DNA of 64,000 nt. It comes from Lunularia cruciata (taxonomy: Eukaryota; Streptophyta; Marchantiopsida; Lunulariales; Lunulariaceae). The DNA lies in NCBI GenBank assembly GCA_948567375.1, contig OX419760.1:14818001-14882000 (forward strand). Direction: 5' to 3'. The position numbers were made by a program, and so were the translations under genes. Below the pieces are notes generated by a model, which searched no databases, was not told where the DNA came from, and worked only from the letters and a program-made list of their open reading frames with translations. Positions 21,621 to 31,730 of this stretch are shown in pieces. The stretch's first letter is position 1. Each line of letters starts with the position of its first letter.

Positions 21621-23992
21621 GATGGTAACTTCAAAGACATTTGGACTCCTATATTATCTACTTTGAGTTTTGCTTTAACAGCTTTTCGAAGCTTTTCTAG
21701 CTCTACTTTCACTAAGTCTAATCTAATTGAAATGTTATCCTCTACCTCCAAAACCTTCCTATCTACATGAGTTCTTAATTTTATTAACAAGGCATTCATC
21801 TCCGTGTCCTTTGCTTGTCTTTGCCTCGTCTCCTGCACCAACAACTTCAACTCGTGCAGTCGCGCTTCTTCAATTTGAACGCTGGCTTCTGTACTTAACA
21901 TTGCGTTCACCCTGAGGACTATCTCCTTCAATGGGTCCAATCTTGTCTTCCATTCTCGTTCACGATCTGCAAGCCATTCCTCTCGGTACATTGCCAACTC
22001 TTCTTCGTACTTGGCTTTCACCGCTTCCTTCTCTTTCTCCTTCTGTACAACTTTCTCTTCCTGATTACGAAGTAACTCTTGTAATCTCTCTTCTTCTCTA
22101 TATTGCACAGCCAACTCTCTTTGCCAGAGTTGCTTCTTCTCCTCCATACTCTCCATCACTTGATTGAGCTCTTGATCCTTTGATGCTACCCTTGCCATAG
22201 CATGGATAAGCTCTACTCTTGAATCAGCAAACTGCTACTTCAAGATTCCGTGCTCCGCTACATGTCTCTCCCTTGCGATGTCACTCTTCCTTGCAAGATC
22301 CTCTCGATAGCTCACCTCTCTCTTCAGGTCTTCGATTACTTGACTTCTCTCTACTGCTTCCGCTTGTAGTACTTCTCTCTCCTCCTCACCTCGGGTTATA
22401 CTCCTCTTCAACTTCGAGTTCTCCTCTTCTAATCTTGCTACTACCTGCAATATAGTCTTTACCTCTGGACAAGTCGATTGCATCTCTTTCTTCTTCTGCT
22501 CCAACTTCACCAACAGCGTGCACACTACCTCTCGCAGGTACTCCACTCCATCACTGGCAACTTCTTCCTCCCACGGAGTGGTCTCTCTCTTCTCCTCGTG
22601 TTCTCCTGATATGCGCCTTCTTCTCTGAAGTCTTCGTATTGGGATTGATGCCTCACTGCCTGAGCTTCCTTTGACCTCTTCCTTCACTCTACTCGGCCCC
22701 GCCTCACACTTCACCTTACGTCTCGAGCAAACTCCTCGCTGTACTGCAATCTTCTTCTCCTCGGGCACCGGTACTTCGTCTTCCAGCGCCGCATTGTCTT
22801 CAGCTTCTACTTTGGCTTGCACTTCTTCTTTGTATTCTTCAGCCGCTGGCGCCAAGGTCATTTCTCCACCGTCTTCACTGTCATTGCTCGTATCTCCGCT
22901 TTGCAGTGTCAATTCAGGTTCCTCCTCATGTTTTGAGTCCTCCGTCTTGAGCTCGGCCTTGCCTTTTGAGTCTTCATCTTCCGACTCAATCACCACCATT
23001 CCTCGCCTTGGGTTATTTTTTTGCATCTTTTGAGGTTTCTTGTTTTCTTTGGCTTCTGCTTGCCGAGTTCTCTTCTTCGTCGGGTTACTTACTACGACCT
23101 CCACATTTTTCCCTATCTTTGCGTAGTAGTCATCCGTGGTCCGGATTTGGAGAATGTATTGCTGCTCCTCGACATTGACTTCCTTTCGCACATCCAGATG
23201 GAAGTGCGACACCATCTGATTTTGCTCTGCCAAGGTCAGCAAATTGAGCCCAAGGTAGAAATGCGCCTCAAATGGCACAATGTAATGTGGAGGTGACTTA
23301 TCCCACAGATTCCACACCTTTTGCCTTGTTCTCCCATGAAAACACCTCGCCCAATTAATTGGTTCTCCTGCAAACAATTTGTGAAAGAACACCGCTTGGT
23401 GTTTCATCACATATGTTGTTCTCTCCGGCTTCAGGATTCCCATCAAAGCATTCACAATTCCTCTCTTGACAGGGTCTTTGTAACTTTCTACCTTGTACCC
23501 ATTCTTCGTTCTCTTCGACGAGAAGGCATCTCTCACCTCCTTCGTTTCTTGGGCTATCTCTCCCTTCCCCAAGAACGTGGCTCCCTACTCCAAGCCCGCC
23601 TCCTTCCCGAGTACAAGTCTCCAATCCGACTCTGTCCAGCAAGCCGGATTTCCTCTCTTCCCTTCTTCCTTGGGACCATCGAGACACTTACTCTCGATGA
23701 TTTCTGTCATGAATCCTGGAAAACTTACGTTCCAATTCCATGCCAAAAAGGTGATCCGAAGTCGGCTCAAGACTTCAATCCTCGCTACTACATCTAATCT
23801 CCAAATTGCATGATTTCTCACTGCGAATTTGGAGTTCTTCTTCCCTCCTCCCATCTCTTTGGCTTTCTCACTGTCTCTCAATTTCTCTCTCACGACTTCT
23901 CCCTTGCGCACTAACACGAGTCCAACTCTATTTCCCTTTCCCCGATCACCTGCAAGACGACTCCTCAACGGTGAAGGAAAATTGCTCGACAT
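21548..23992 (-). pseudogene. Element C protein: long acidic/coiled-coil protein, two stops
   Basis: One frame runs from ATG 23992 to a stop at 21548, about 814 codons, broken only by TAG at 23585-23587 and 22235-22237. In order: a basic N-terminus; a conserved block near residues 190-260 with 'AVFFHKLFAGEPINWARCF' and 'PFEAHFYLGLNLLTLAE'; a basic nuclear-signal-like stretch 'PTKKRTRQAEAKENKK'; an acidic region 'VIESEDEDSKGKAEL' onward; then from about residue 450 long heptad-rich coiled coil ('ARLEEENSKLKRSI', 'MESMEEKKQLWQRELAV'). I do not recognise a catalytic domain. The same block occurs in relic D. A gag-like or DNA-binding role is possible; none is shown. Confidence 0.7.
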
Positions 23993-24013
23993 TTTGTCGT
24001 TGCAGTTTCAATT

Positions 24014-24020
24014 TTTTATA
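24014..24020 (-). promoter_or_regulatory. TATA-like box upstream of the element C gene
   Basis: TATAAAA on the minus strand, only about 22 bases before the ATG at 23992. That is very short for a TATA-driven leader, so either transcription starts at the ATG and a later start is used, or the match is chance. Confidence 0.3.
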
Positions 24021-24388
24021 GAGTTGCACTTCTTTGTCTTCCGCACTTTGAGTTTCTACCGAGAAATCACACCTCCGGCATGCACCTGTCACTGTCAATC
24101 AACCTTTGCGCGTATGAGCCGCCAGTTTTGAAACGGCCCTTTCTTGAATTTCTCGCCCCAACGAAAGGTTGTTAGACTGTCTTTGCCTCGGGTTGAGCTC
24201 CCCCCGATCCGAAGACAATTTACCTTGTATTGTATGCTGACATGGCATTTCCGAGTACTTTGCCTTATGACCCAAAGTCACTTTACTTTGGGTTTCATCC
24301 CGAAGACTTTTTTCTTTGCCTTCTTTGGCCATACAAGCACAATCCGACTTCTTTATACACTTCTTCTCCTTTACTTTTGAAAAAAACA

Positions 24389-24406
24389 AAAAATGTGGGC
24401 ACCACA
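24389..24406 (-). repeat. Right terminal inverted repeat of element C
   Basis: Reads TGTGGTGCCCACATTTTT on the minus strand; partner of 19228-19245. Confidence 0.8.
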
Positions 24407-24411
24407 GCTCC

Positions 24412-25326
24412 TCACGAAGAGGTACTATGTCATATGAAATCCTTCTCCAACAACTTTGTAAGTGTTGTTCGCAATTCCTCCAACTCCTTTGGTGAGAGCC
24501 AATAGATTGGTCTACTCACTGGAGTACTCCCTGGCAATAACTCAATCTTGAAAGGCATACCTCAATCAAAGGGTAATCCCTTTTGCAGATCATCCGGAAA
24601 CACATCTGCAAACTCCTGAACTATCCAATCAACCGTTGCTTGATGCGGCACCTGGCCCTCCTCAAATTGTTCTTGTGCAATTGACTTGATCCACACCGCG
24701 AATATAGACTTATCTTCCTCCAAAGCTTGCTCTATGGCTGCCTCGTTAACAAACTTCTTTTCTAGGGACTCATCTCTCTTCCAAGCTTGCTCCATGGTTG
24801 CCTTCTTGGCAAACTTCCCATCTTGGGACTCATCTCCCCTCCACATTTGCTCTATGGCTACCTTCTCAACAAACTTCCCATCTTGGGACTGACTATTCTT
24901 AGGTGTCTCACTCAGAGGTGCCAGACAACCTAATCGGAAATTCCTACCTTGGTGTTGTACTTGAATTTGACGTCGGGTCCAATCAAATTGAACCTTATGA
25001 CGTTCAAGCCAAGGTAGACCCAGAATGATGTCATAGTGTAGAGGTGCCACCACAAACCTCATACACTCCAAATACTCCTTCCCAATCTTGAAGGTAACAG
25101 GATGCGAGGTGCATAATGCAGAACCTTTTCTACCATCCGCCATCGTCAAACTACTTCCAATCACTAGCTTGATAGGAATACCCAATTCCTTTGCTATTTG
25201 CATAGATATGCAATTCTCTGAACTTCTAGAATCAACCAAAATCCTACAACCCCAATTAGATATCGTACCTTGCAAGTGAAGCAAACTTGCATAGGTCAAG
25301 CCTTCAATCCCATTGGAACTAATCAA
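24412..25326 (-). pseudogene. A2 protease, tandem-repeat linker and RT N-terminus
   Basis: An open stretch of 254 codons (25326-24562). The protease has 'ILVDSRSSENCIS' (D-S-R instead of D-S-G at the active site), 'MADGRKGS', and 'YDIILGLPWLERHKVQFDW' (ILG motif). It is followed by three roughly 20-residue tandem repeats: 'SQDGKFVEKVAIEQMWRGDE', 'SQDGKFAKKATMEQAWKRDE', 'SLEKKFVNEAAIEQALEEDK'. The text then leads into RT ('FADVFPDDL..GLPFD'), and the RT start reaches the C insertion at 24412. Confidence 0.87.
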
Positions 25327-25355
25327 GCTCGCAATAGGCGGCTCAAAATCTCCTA

Positions 25356-26300
25356 CTAGGATTCTTCGTTTCCCTGATCATTCTGTTCCACAAACTCCAT
25401 CTGGGCAACTTGTTGAGGTCGCTCATTCCTAAGTGGACATTCAGCAATGCGATGGCCAACTTGGCGACAATAAAAGCAACTTCCATTTTGTCGTAATCTT
25501 TTTCTATCTGCTGTGCCAAGTGGTCTTTGTTGGATAGCATCAACCTCCATTGGTACCGGTTCTTCCACTCGTGGTACTGGTAGGTTTTGTGTAAGTCAAG
25601 GTCAAGACCAAGTTGTTGTAACTAAGGAATCAAAATGCTCAGCCAATTGCATGGCTTCTTCTACGTTCTATGGCTCTTGCACGGTCACCTCCAATCTGGT
25701 TCGTGACTTCAATCCTTGCACAAATTGATCCAGAACTTCACCTTCTTGGATATGGAGAATTTGCATGATGATATTTTGAAATTGTGTGATGTAGCTTCTC
25801 ACTAAGCCAATCTACCTCAACTCTGCCAATTTATCTTGTGTAGCTCGAGTGGCATTTATAGTCTGAAATCGACCAAGTATTGCATCCTTGAATTCTGTCC
25901 ATGTCAAAATTGGTGTAACAATTTGTCGTTCAGCTCTTTCTACTCGAAATTGCCACCAAAGTTTTGCCACGCCATCCAACTGGCTAGAAGCCAAGAGAAT
26001 TTGTTTCCGCTCATCTTGAAGATTGGTGGCTCCAAAGTAACGTTCATAGTCAAACACAAAATTCTCCACTGTGCTTGGAAGATTCTTGCCTTCAAACACC
26101 TTGGGTTTTGGAAATCAAGTGCGATCTTCTCCATCTCAAACTGGCGCTCTGTCTATCTATTCTTGTCGTTGCTGGTCTTGTTCATCCAACAATCGAGTAA
26201 GATGCTCGATTTGTTGTTGCATTGCAAGGATAACATCCAGTATTGCCGCCAACGCTACTACTCTATTCCACTACCCTCAATTTATCTAGTTGATTAACAC
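25356..26300 (-). pseudogene. A2 gag
   Basis: The capsid part (26099-25812) has 'VAKLWWQFRVE..WTEFKDAILGRF', typical of Retrotrans_gag. Further on, near 25800-25690, come 'YITQFQNIIMQI' and 'LDQFVQGLK'. The nucleocapsid has a perfect CCHC knuckle 'CFYCRQVGHRIAEC' near 25480-25440. Stops separate the parts. Bases 26301-26508 are leader. Confidence 0.85.
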
Positions 26301-26508
26301 ATAGATACAACACGTCCACCGTTCTCCATAAGTTACAATTGGAAGTATCAAGGGTTCCTCTGACACAGTTGATCATATGTAGAAAATCCTACCCAAAGCG
26401 TGAGGTGATGAATTGTGTGAAATGATGCTTTGGTAATATCTGGACATGAAAGTTCCAATGGTTTGGCGGAAGAGGATTTGGTGGTCCATAAATTCCATCC
26501 ATCCCATT

Positions 26509-26523
26509 CCTGCTCTAATACCA
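26509..26523 (-). promoter_or_regulatory. Primer binding site of A2 (initiator tRNA-Met)
   Basis: Minus strand TGGTATTAGAGCAGG, one base inside the LTR, close to TGGTATCAGAGC. A3 (35279-35293) and A4 (28516-28530) have decayed versions. Confidence 0.8.
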
Positions 26524-26628
26524 ATGTAAAAGACCAAACCCAAGGAGAGAAATAGGAGAATGGAAACTCACATTGGGACACTTGAATGAGGGAAAACTCC
26601 AAATGCCTAGCATGAGCTTTAGCTTTGG

Positions 26629-26638
26629 TATTTATAGG
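26629..26638 (-). promoter_or_regulatory. TATA box of the A2 5' LTR
   Basis: CCTATAAATA on the minus strand, conserved in every A LTR in the window. Confidence 0.7.
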
Positions 26639-26651
26639 TAGCATACAAGGC

Positions 26652-26870
26652 CCTTGAGAAGCTTCTCAAGAAGCTTCCTCAAGCCGCTTTCTTAGAGTGC
26701 AAGCCAAGTTAACTAGGAAGCTTCTCAAGAAGCTTCCTTCTAGAAGCCGCCTACTTGGCATGCAAGCTAAGCTAGTTGGAAGCTTCTAGAAGCTTCCTTC
26801 TAGAAGCTACTTACTTAAGGTGCAAGCTAAGCTAACTAGGAAGCTTCCCAAGAAGCTTCCTAGATACTTC
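26652..26870 (-). promoter_or_regulatory. Heat-shock-element-like array in the A LTR
   Basis: Upstream of the TATA box in the transcribed direction lie repeated inverted GAA/TTC units. A perfect four-unit block GGAAGCTTCTAGAAGCTTCC (nGAAnnTTCnnGAAnnTTCn) sits at 26778-26797. Several two- and three-unit blocks (GAAGCTTC, TTCTAGAA) lie at about 26658-26680, 26718-26753 and 26850-26868. This is the binding pattern of trimeric heat shock factors. Heat induction is inferred, not shown. Confidence 0.6.
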
Positions 26871-26955
26871 TGGAATATTCTAGGCTAATTTGTCTTATGT
26901 GCTACTTCGTGAGACTGACTGACTTCGTCGCTAAACTCCATATTGTTACACAAGA

Positions 26956-27889
26956 GGTCAGTCAATGGTTCAGCCACATGACCATAATAGTGGATGAACC
27001 GTCAGTAAAAACTGGCCAATCCATTGAACGCCCATACTTCTATAGCATCCTTTGGGGTAGGCCAATCAGTAATGGCTTTGAATTTCTCTTCTTCCATCTT
27101 GATCCCCTCTGATAAAATCTTATGACCCAAGAAGGTAACCTCCTTCTACCAAAAGGCACACTTCAACTTCTTGCAGTAAAATTTCCATTGCCATAGTTAT
27201 ATTAGGACTTCTCGCACCTGATTCACATGTTATACCTTGTCTTATTATAGATTAAGATATCATCCAAGAACACCACCACGGACCAATTCAATAGTCTATC
27301 CAACACCTTATGCAGCTGATCCAAGAAGACAGCTGGAGCATTAGTGAGTCCAAAGGTAGAACTCTCCACTCAAAATGGCCATACCTTGTGCAAAAGGCAG
27401 TCTTTTGCACATCCTCTCTATCAATAGGAATTTGCCAATAGTTGCTACAAACATCCAACATGGAAAAGTAACGTGCTCCACTTAGTTGATCAAGAAAGTC
27501 ATCAATCTGAGGCAAGGGATATGCATTCTTCACGATTAGCTTATTGAGCCCATGATAATAATAAAAAAACAAAGTCCTCCATCCTTCTTTGGAACAAATA
27601 GTATTGGTGCTCCCCAAAGAGAGGTACTATGCTGTATGAAGTCCTTCTCCAACAACTCTATAAGTGTTATTTTCAACTCCTCCAACTCCTTTGGTGAGAG
27701 CCGATAGATTGGTCTACTCACTGGAGAACTCCCTAGAAATTACTTGATCTTGAAGGGCATACCTCGATCGGAGGGTAATCCCTTTGGTAGATCATCCAGA
27801 AACACGTCCGCAAACTCCTAAACTATCCAATCAACCATTGCTTGATGAGGCCCTTGGTCTCCTTTAGATTGTTCTTGTGAAATTGGTTT
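26956..27889 (-). pseudogene. A3 reverse transcriptase
   Basis: Minus-strand pieces: 'MSRPIYRLSPKELEELK' (27721), '[17 protein letters not shown]', '[21 protein letters not shown]', 'VCSNYWQIPI', 'GHFEWRVLPL'. A decayed YxDD region follows near 27260, then 'LGHKIL' text near 27110. Stops and frame shifts are frequent. It continues across A2 into RNase H at 16104. Confidence 0.8.
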
Positions 27890-28089
27890 GATCCACACCG
27901 CAAATACAGACTTATCTTCCTCCAAAGCTTGTTCTATGGCTACTTTACTAACCAACTTCCCTTCCAGGGACTCATCTCTCTTCCAAGCTTGCTCCATGGT
28001 TGCCTTCTTGGCAAACTTCCCATCTTGGGACTCATCTGACTTCAAGGTTTTCTCTATGGCTACCTTCTCTACAAACTTTCCATCTTAGG
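27890..28089 (-). pseudogene. A3 protease-RT linker with tandem repeats
   Basis: Minus-strand 'SQDGKFAKKATMEQAWKRDE' and 'SLEGKLVSKVAIEQALEEDK', the same repeat series as in A2. It is cut at 28089 by A4. Confidence 0.8.
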
Positions 28090-28514
28090 TGGAACAATAT
28101 GGAGTTTAGCAATGAAGTTAGTTGGGCTTACAAAGTAGCACATAAGACAAATTAGCCTAGAATATTCCAAAAGTATCTAAGAAGCTTCTTGGGAAGCTCC
28201 CGGCCAACTTAGCTTGCACCTCAAGTAAGTAACTTCTAGAAGGAAACTTCTAGAAGCTTCCAACTAGCTTAGCTTGCATGCCAAGTAGGCGGCTTCTAGA
28301 AGAAAGCTTCTTGAGAAGCTTCCTAGTTAACTTGGCTTGCACTCTAAGAAAGCGGTTTGAGGAAGCTTCTTGAGAAGCTTCTCAAGGGCTTTGTATGCTA
28401 CCTATAAATACCAAAGCTAAAGCTCATGCTAGGCATTTGGAGTTTTCCCTCATTCAAGTGTCCCAATGTGAGTTTCCATTCTCCTATTTCTCTCCTTGGA
28501 TTTGATCTTTTACA
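28090..28514 (+). repeat. 5' LTR of A4
   Basis: 425 bases, TGGAACAATATGG..CTTTTACA (canonical start TGTAAC mutated). Heat-shock-element-like CTTCTAGAAGCTTCC at 28247-28261 and TATA near 28402-28411. The PBS at 28516-28530 reads TAGTATCAAAGCAGG. Confidence 0.9.
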
Positions 28515-29610
28515 TTAGTATCAAAGCAGGAATGGGATGGATGGAATTTATGGACCACCAAATCTACTTCCACCAAACCATTGGGATTTTTACGTCCTGT
28601 GAGCCGGCCTATCTCTCACTCAAGATGAACCTCTGATGGTTATTATAGTAGCGCCCCATGGACTAAGAAGGCAAGGAACCCCAACTCCATCATACTCCTC
28701 CAAGGCTAACACTCCAAGACTCAAGACATTGCTCACTAGAGAACTCAATGAGAGAGAGATAGTTGCAAATGAAAGGATGATCAATACCTCCTCACCCCTT
28801 GTTTATATACTTGTCAAATAGTTACATACCAAAGTTACTAATTACTGGAGTAACTCAAGTTACTAGGCTAAAAGTCAAGTAAAGTCAAAAAGTAGAAAGG
28901 AATATCCATTCACATGGGCATATTCCACTAAGCATGTGATCTTATCTTGACGCAACCACTAAGTCAAGGATTCCTTCACATGGGCTATCCTTGGACTATA
29001 GAAGAATCCAAAACAAAAAGGCTTGCATGCCCAAGAGTTCTCAACTCTTTTCTCAAAGCCAAACACCTAGGAATAATACCAAGTCAACACACTAGAATCC
29101 AAAATAGTGGTGCTCATCTTTTCCACTTCCTCTTAAGTAAGGTCCCCTCTATCTTAGCTATGACTAACTTTAGCTAATCATGACTAATGTAGAACCATCC
29201 TTTATCTCTATATAAATAATATCTTTCAAGTACTTGTAATACCAAGCTAAATATCAAAATACCAAGCACATGCACAAATGGGTGTTACAGTCCAAATACT
29301 ACCCAAGTATTGTTTCACACAATTCATCAACTCACACTTTAGACAAGATTTTCTGCATATGATCACCATATTCGAGGAACCCTTGGTGCTACAACAACCA
29401 ACAACAAAGCCACAACAAAGCCTACCAATACACTACACAAAAGTGGAGGAGCCAGCACCCATGGAGATTGATACCATTCAACAAAGACCACTTGGCATAG
29501 CAGATAGAGAGAAATTGCGACAAAATGATGGTTGTTTCTATTGTCGCCAATTGGGGCATTGCATTGTTGAATGTCCACTCAAGAATGGACGACCTCGATA
29601 AGTTGCCCAA
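28515..29610 (+). pseudogene. A4 leader and remnant gag (zinc knuckle)
   Basis: The leader is interrupted by the solo B LTR. After it, 'MEIDTIQQRPLGIADREKL' and the CCHC knuckle 'CFYCRQLGHCIVEC' (about 29533-29575) remain. Compared with A2, roughly 0.7 kb encoding the capsid domain is absent, with a join near 29390. Confidence 0.8.
28598..29289 (-). repeat. Solo LTR of family B
   Basis: 692 bases, TGTGAGCCGGCC..GGGTGTTACA, the reverse complement of the B LTR. It lies in the A4 leader with GTCC on both sides (28594-28597, 29290-29293). No B internal sequence is present, so it is the product of LTR-LTR recombination. Confidence 0.92.
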
Positions 29611-29689
29611 GTAGAGGTTGTGGAGTAGAATGATCAAGGAAACGAGGAATCCTAGTATGAGATTTTGAGCTGTCTATTGGGAGCTTGAT

Positions 29690-30300
29690 TAGTTCCAATG
29701 GGATTGAAGGCTTGACCTATGCAAGTTTGCTTCACTTGCAAGGTATGATATCTAATTAGGGTTGTAAGATTTGGGTTGATTCTAGAAGTTCAAAGAATTG
29801 CATGTCTATGCAAGTAGCAAAGGAATTGGGTATTCCTATCAAGCCAATGATTGGAAGTAGTTTGAAGATGGCAGATGGTAGAAAGGGAACCTCACATCCT
29901 GTTACCTTCAAGATTGGGAAGGAATATTTGGAGTATATGAGGTTTGTAGTGGCACCTCTACACTATGATATCATTCTAGTTCTACCTTGGCTTGAACGTC
30001 ATAAGGTTCAATTTGATTGGACCCGATGCCAAACTCAAGCACAACACCAAGGTAGGAATTTCTGATTAGGCTATCAGGCACCTCTGAATACAACACCTAA
30101 GAATAGTCAATCCTAAGATGGGAAGTTCTTCTAGAAGGTAGCTATAGAGCAAACCTTGAAGGAAGTGGAGTCCCAAGATGGGAAGTTTGCCAAGAAGGCA
30201 ACCATAGAGCAAGCTTGGAAGAGAGATGAGTCTCTAGAAGGGAAGTTTGTTAATAAAGCAGCCATAGAGTAAACTTTGGATTAAGATAAGTCTGTATTCG
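29690..30300 (+). pseudogene. A4 protease and tandem-repeat linker
   Basis: 'VDSRSSKNCMSMQVAKELGI' again has D-S-R at the active site. 'YDIILVLPWLERHKVQFDW' has Val for Gly in ILG. The linker repeats ('DGKFAKKATIEQAWKRDES' type) follow to about 30290, with stops. Confidence 0.82.
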
Positions 30301-30302
30301 CG

Positions 30303-31730
30303 ATGCGGATCAAGCCAATTGCACAAGAACAATCTATGGAAGACCAAGAGCCTCATCAAGTAATGGTTGATTGGAAAGTGAAGGAATTTGTGTACGTGTT
30401 TCTGGATGATCTGCCAAAGGGATTACCCTCCAATCAAGGTATGCCCTTCAAGATTAAGTTATTGTCAAGGAGTACTCTAGTGAGTAGACCAATCTATCGG
30501 CTTTCACCAAAGGAGTTGGAGGAGTTGCGAACAACACTTACTAAGTTGTTGGATAAGGACTTCATACAACATAGTACCTCTCCTTGGGGAGCACCAATAT
30601 TATTTGTTCCAAAGAAGGATAGAGGACTTTGTTTCTGTATTGATTATCGTGGGCTCAATAAGCAAACCATGAAGAATGCATATCCCTTGCCTTGGATTGA
30701 TAACTTGCTTGATCAACTAAGTGGAGCCCTCTACTTTTCCAAGTTGGATCTTTGCAACGGCTTTTGGCAAATTCCCATTGAGAGAGAGGATGTGCAAAAG
30801 ACTGCCTTTCATATAAGGTATGGGCATTTTGAGTGGAGAGTTCTACCTTTTGGACTCACTAATGCTCCTACAGTCTTCATAGATCAGATGCATCGGGTGT
30901 TGGGTAGACTATTGGATTGGTCCATGGTGATGTTCTTGCATGATATCTTAATTTATAGTAAGACAGAGGCAAAACACATGAATCATGTGCGAGAAGTCCT
31001 AAGACAACTACGACAATGGAAATTTTACTGTAAGAAGTCAAAGTGTACCTTTTGGTAGAAGGAGGTTACCTTCTTGGGTCATAAGATCTCATTAGAGGGG
31101 ATCAAGATGGAAGAAGAGAAGATCAAGGCCATTATTGATTGGCCTACCCCAAAGGATGCTACAAAAGTACAGGCATTCAATGGATTGGCCAATTTTTACC
31201 GACGGTGCATCCATTATTATGCTCATGTGGCTGCACCATTGACTGACCTCTTGGGAAAGAACTCTAGCTTCTAGTGGACCACCAAGCATGAAGAAGCATT
31301 CCTGAAGTTAAAGCATATGGTGTCTTCAAGACCCATTCTTCAACCATATGATCCTCAACTACCCTGTATGGTTGATTTTGATGCTTCTAACTTTGCAATT
31401 GGAATCATGCTGCAACAAGAATTCCCAGATGGACTCCATCCCATTGCCTTTTTGTCTCATTGACTCAATACAGCTGAACAAAACTACTTTGCTCAAGATT
31501 GGGAACAACTTGCAATGGTATACGCCACCAAGGTATGGAGGCATTAATTCTTGGGGAAACAAGTGATCATGCGAACTGATCACAAACCATTGTTCAAGAC
31601 CTAACACTTGGAACACATGAAGAGTCTACATCATTGATGGGAGGAACAAATCCAACTATATGACATCAAACTTGAGTACAAACTAGGTCGGTTCCATGTC
31701 ATCCCTAATGCTTTATCATGACGACCTGAT
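30303..31730 (+). pseudogene. A4 reverse transcriptase and RNase H
   Basis: 251 codons open: 'RPIYRLSPKELEELRTTLTK', 'WGAPILFVPKKDRGLCFCID', 'FSKLDLCNGFWQIP', 'HFEWRVLPFGLTNAP', and 'VMFLHDILIYSK', where the first Asp of YxDD is His. A TAG near 31057 follows. Then come 'FLGHKISLEGIKMEEEKIK', 'FNGLANFYRRCIHYYAHVAA' (31074-31274), and a decayed RNase H to about 31700. Inactive by the catalytic-site change alone. Confidence 0.87.

Larger units (their letters stand above)
19228..24406 (-). mobile_element. Element C: unclassified 5.2-kb element with inverted termini and a coiled-coil protein gene
   Basis: It sits inside the A2 RT with GCTCC on both sides (19223-19227, 24407-24411). Its ends are 18-base inverted repeats (TGTGGTACCCACATTTTT at 19228, one mismatch at 24389). 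No direct LTR repeats were found. It contains a long minus-strand gene (23992-21548) and, on the left, an inverted partial copy of that gene's 3' end. TG..CA ends plus a 5-base duplication resemble LTR-element integration, while inverted termini with subterminal repeats resemble a DNA transposon. I leave the class open. A relative is relic D. Confidence 0.75.
16105..26950 (-). mobile_element. Chromovirus A2, complete insertion split by element C
   Basis: Two 426-base LTRs (16105-16530 and 26525-26950, about 4 % apart) are flanked by CAAGA duplications (16100-16104, 26951-26955). All gypsy domains are present on the minus strand in the order gag, protease, RT, RNase H, integrase, chromodomain. 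The RT is split by the 5,179-base element C. Stops and frameshifts are scattered throughout. Confidence 0.93.
26525..26950 (-). repeat. 5' LTR of A2
   Basis: 426 bases with TG..CA ends, partner of 16105-16530. It drives transcription on the minus strand. Confidence 0.93.

Noticed and set aside
22671-23033. 120-codon plus-strand open frame (Ser/Pro-rich)
   Set aside because: It is antisense to the long element C gene and explained by that gene's Glu/Lys codons.
19228-24406. Element C as an ordinary LTR retrotransposon
   Set aside because: The ends are inverted, not direct, repeats. The left-end sequence has no direct copy near the right end, and no RT, integrase, PBS or purine tract is visible.
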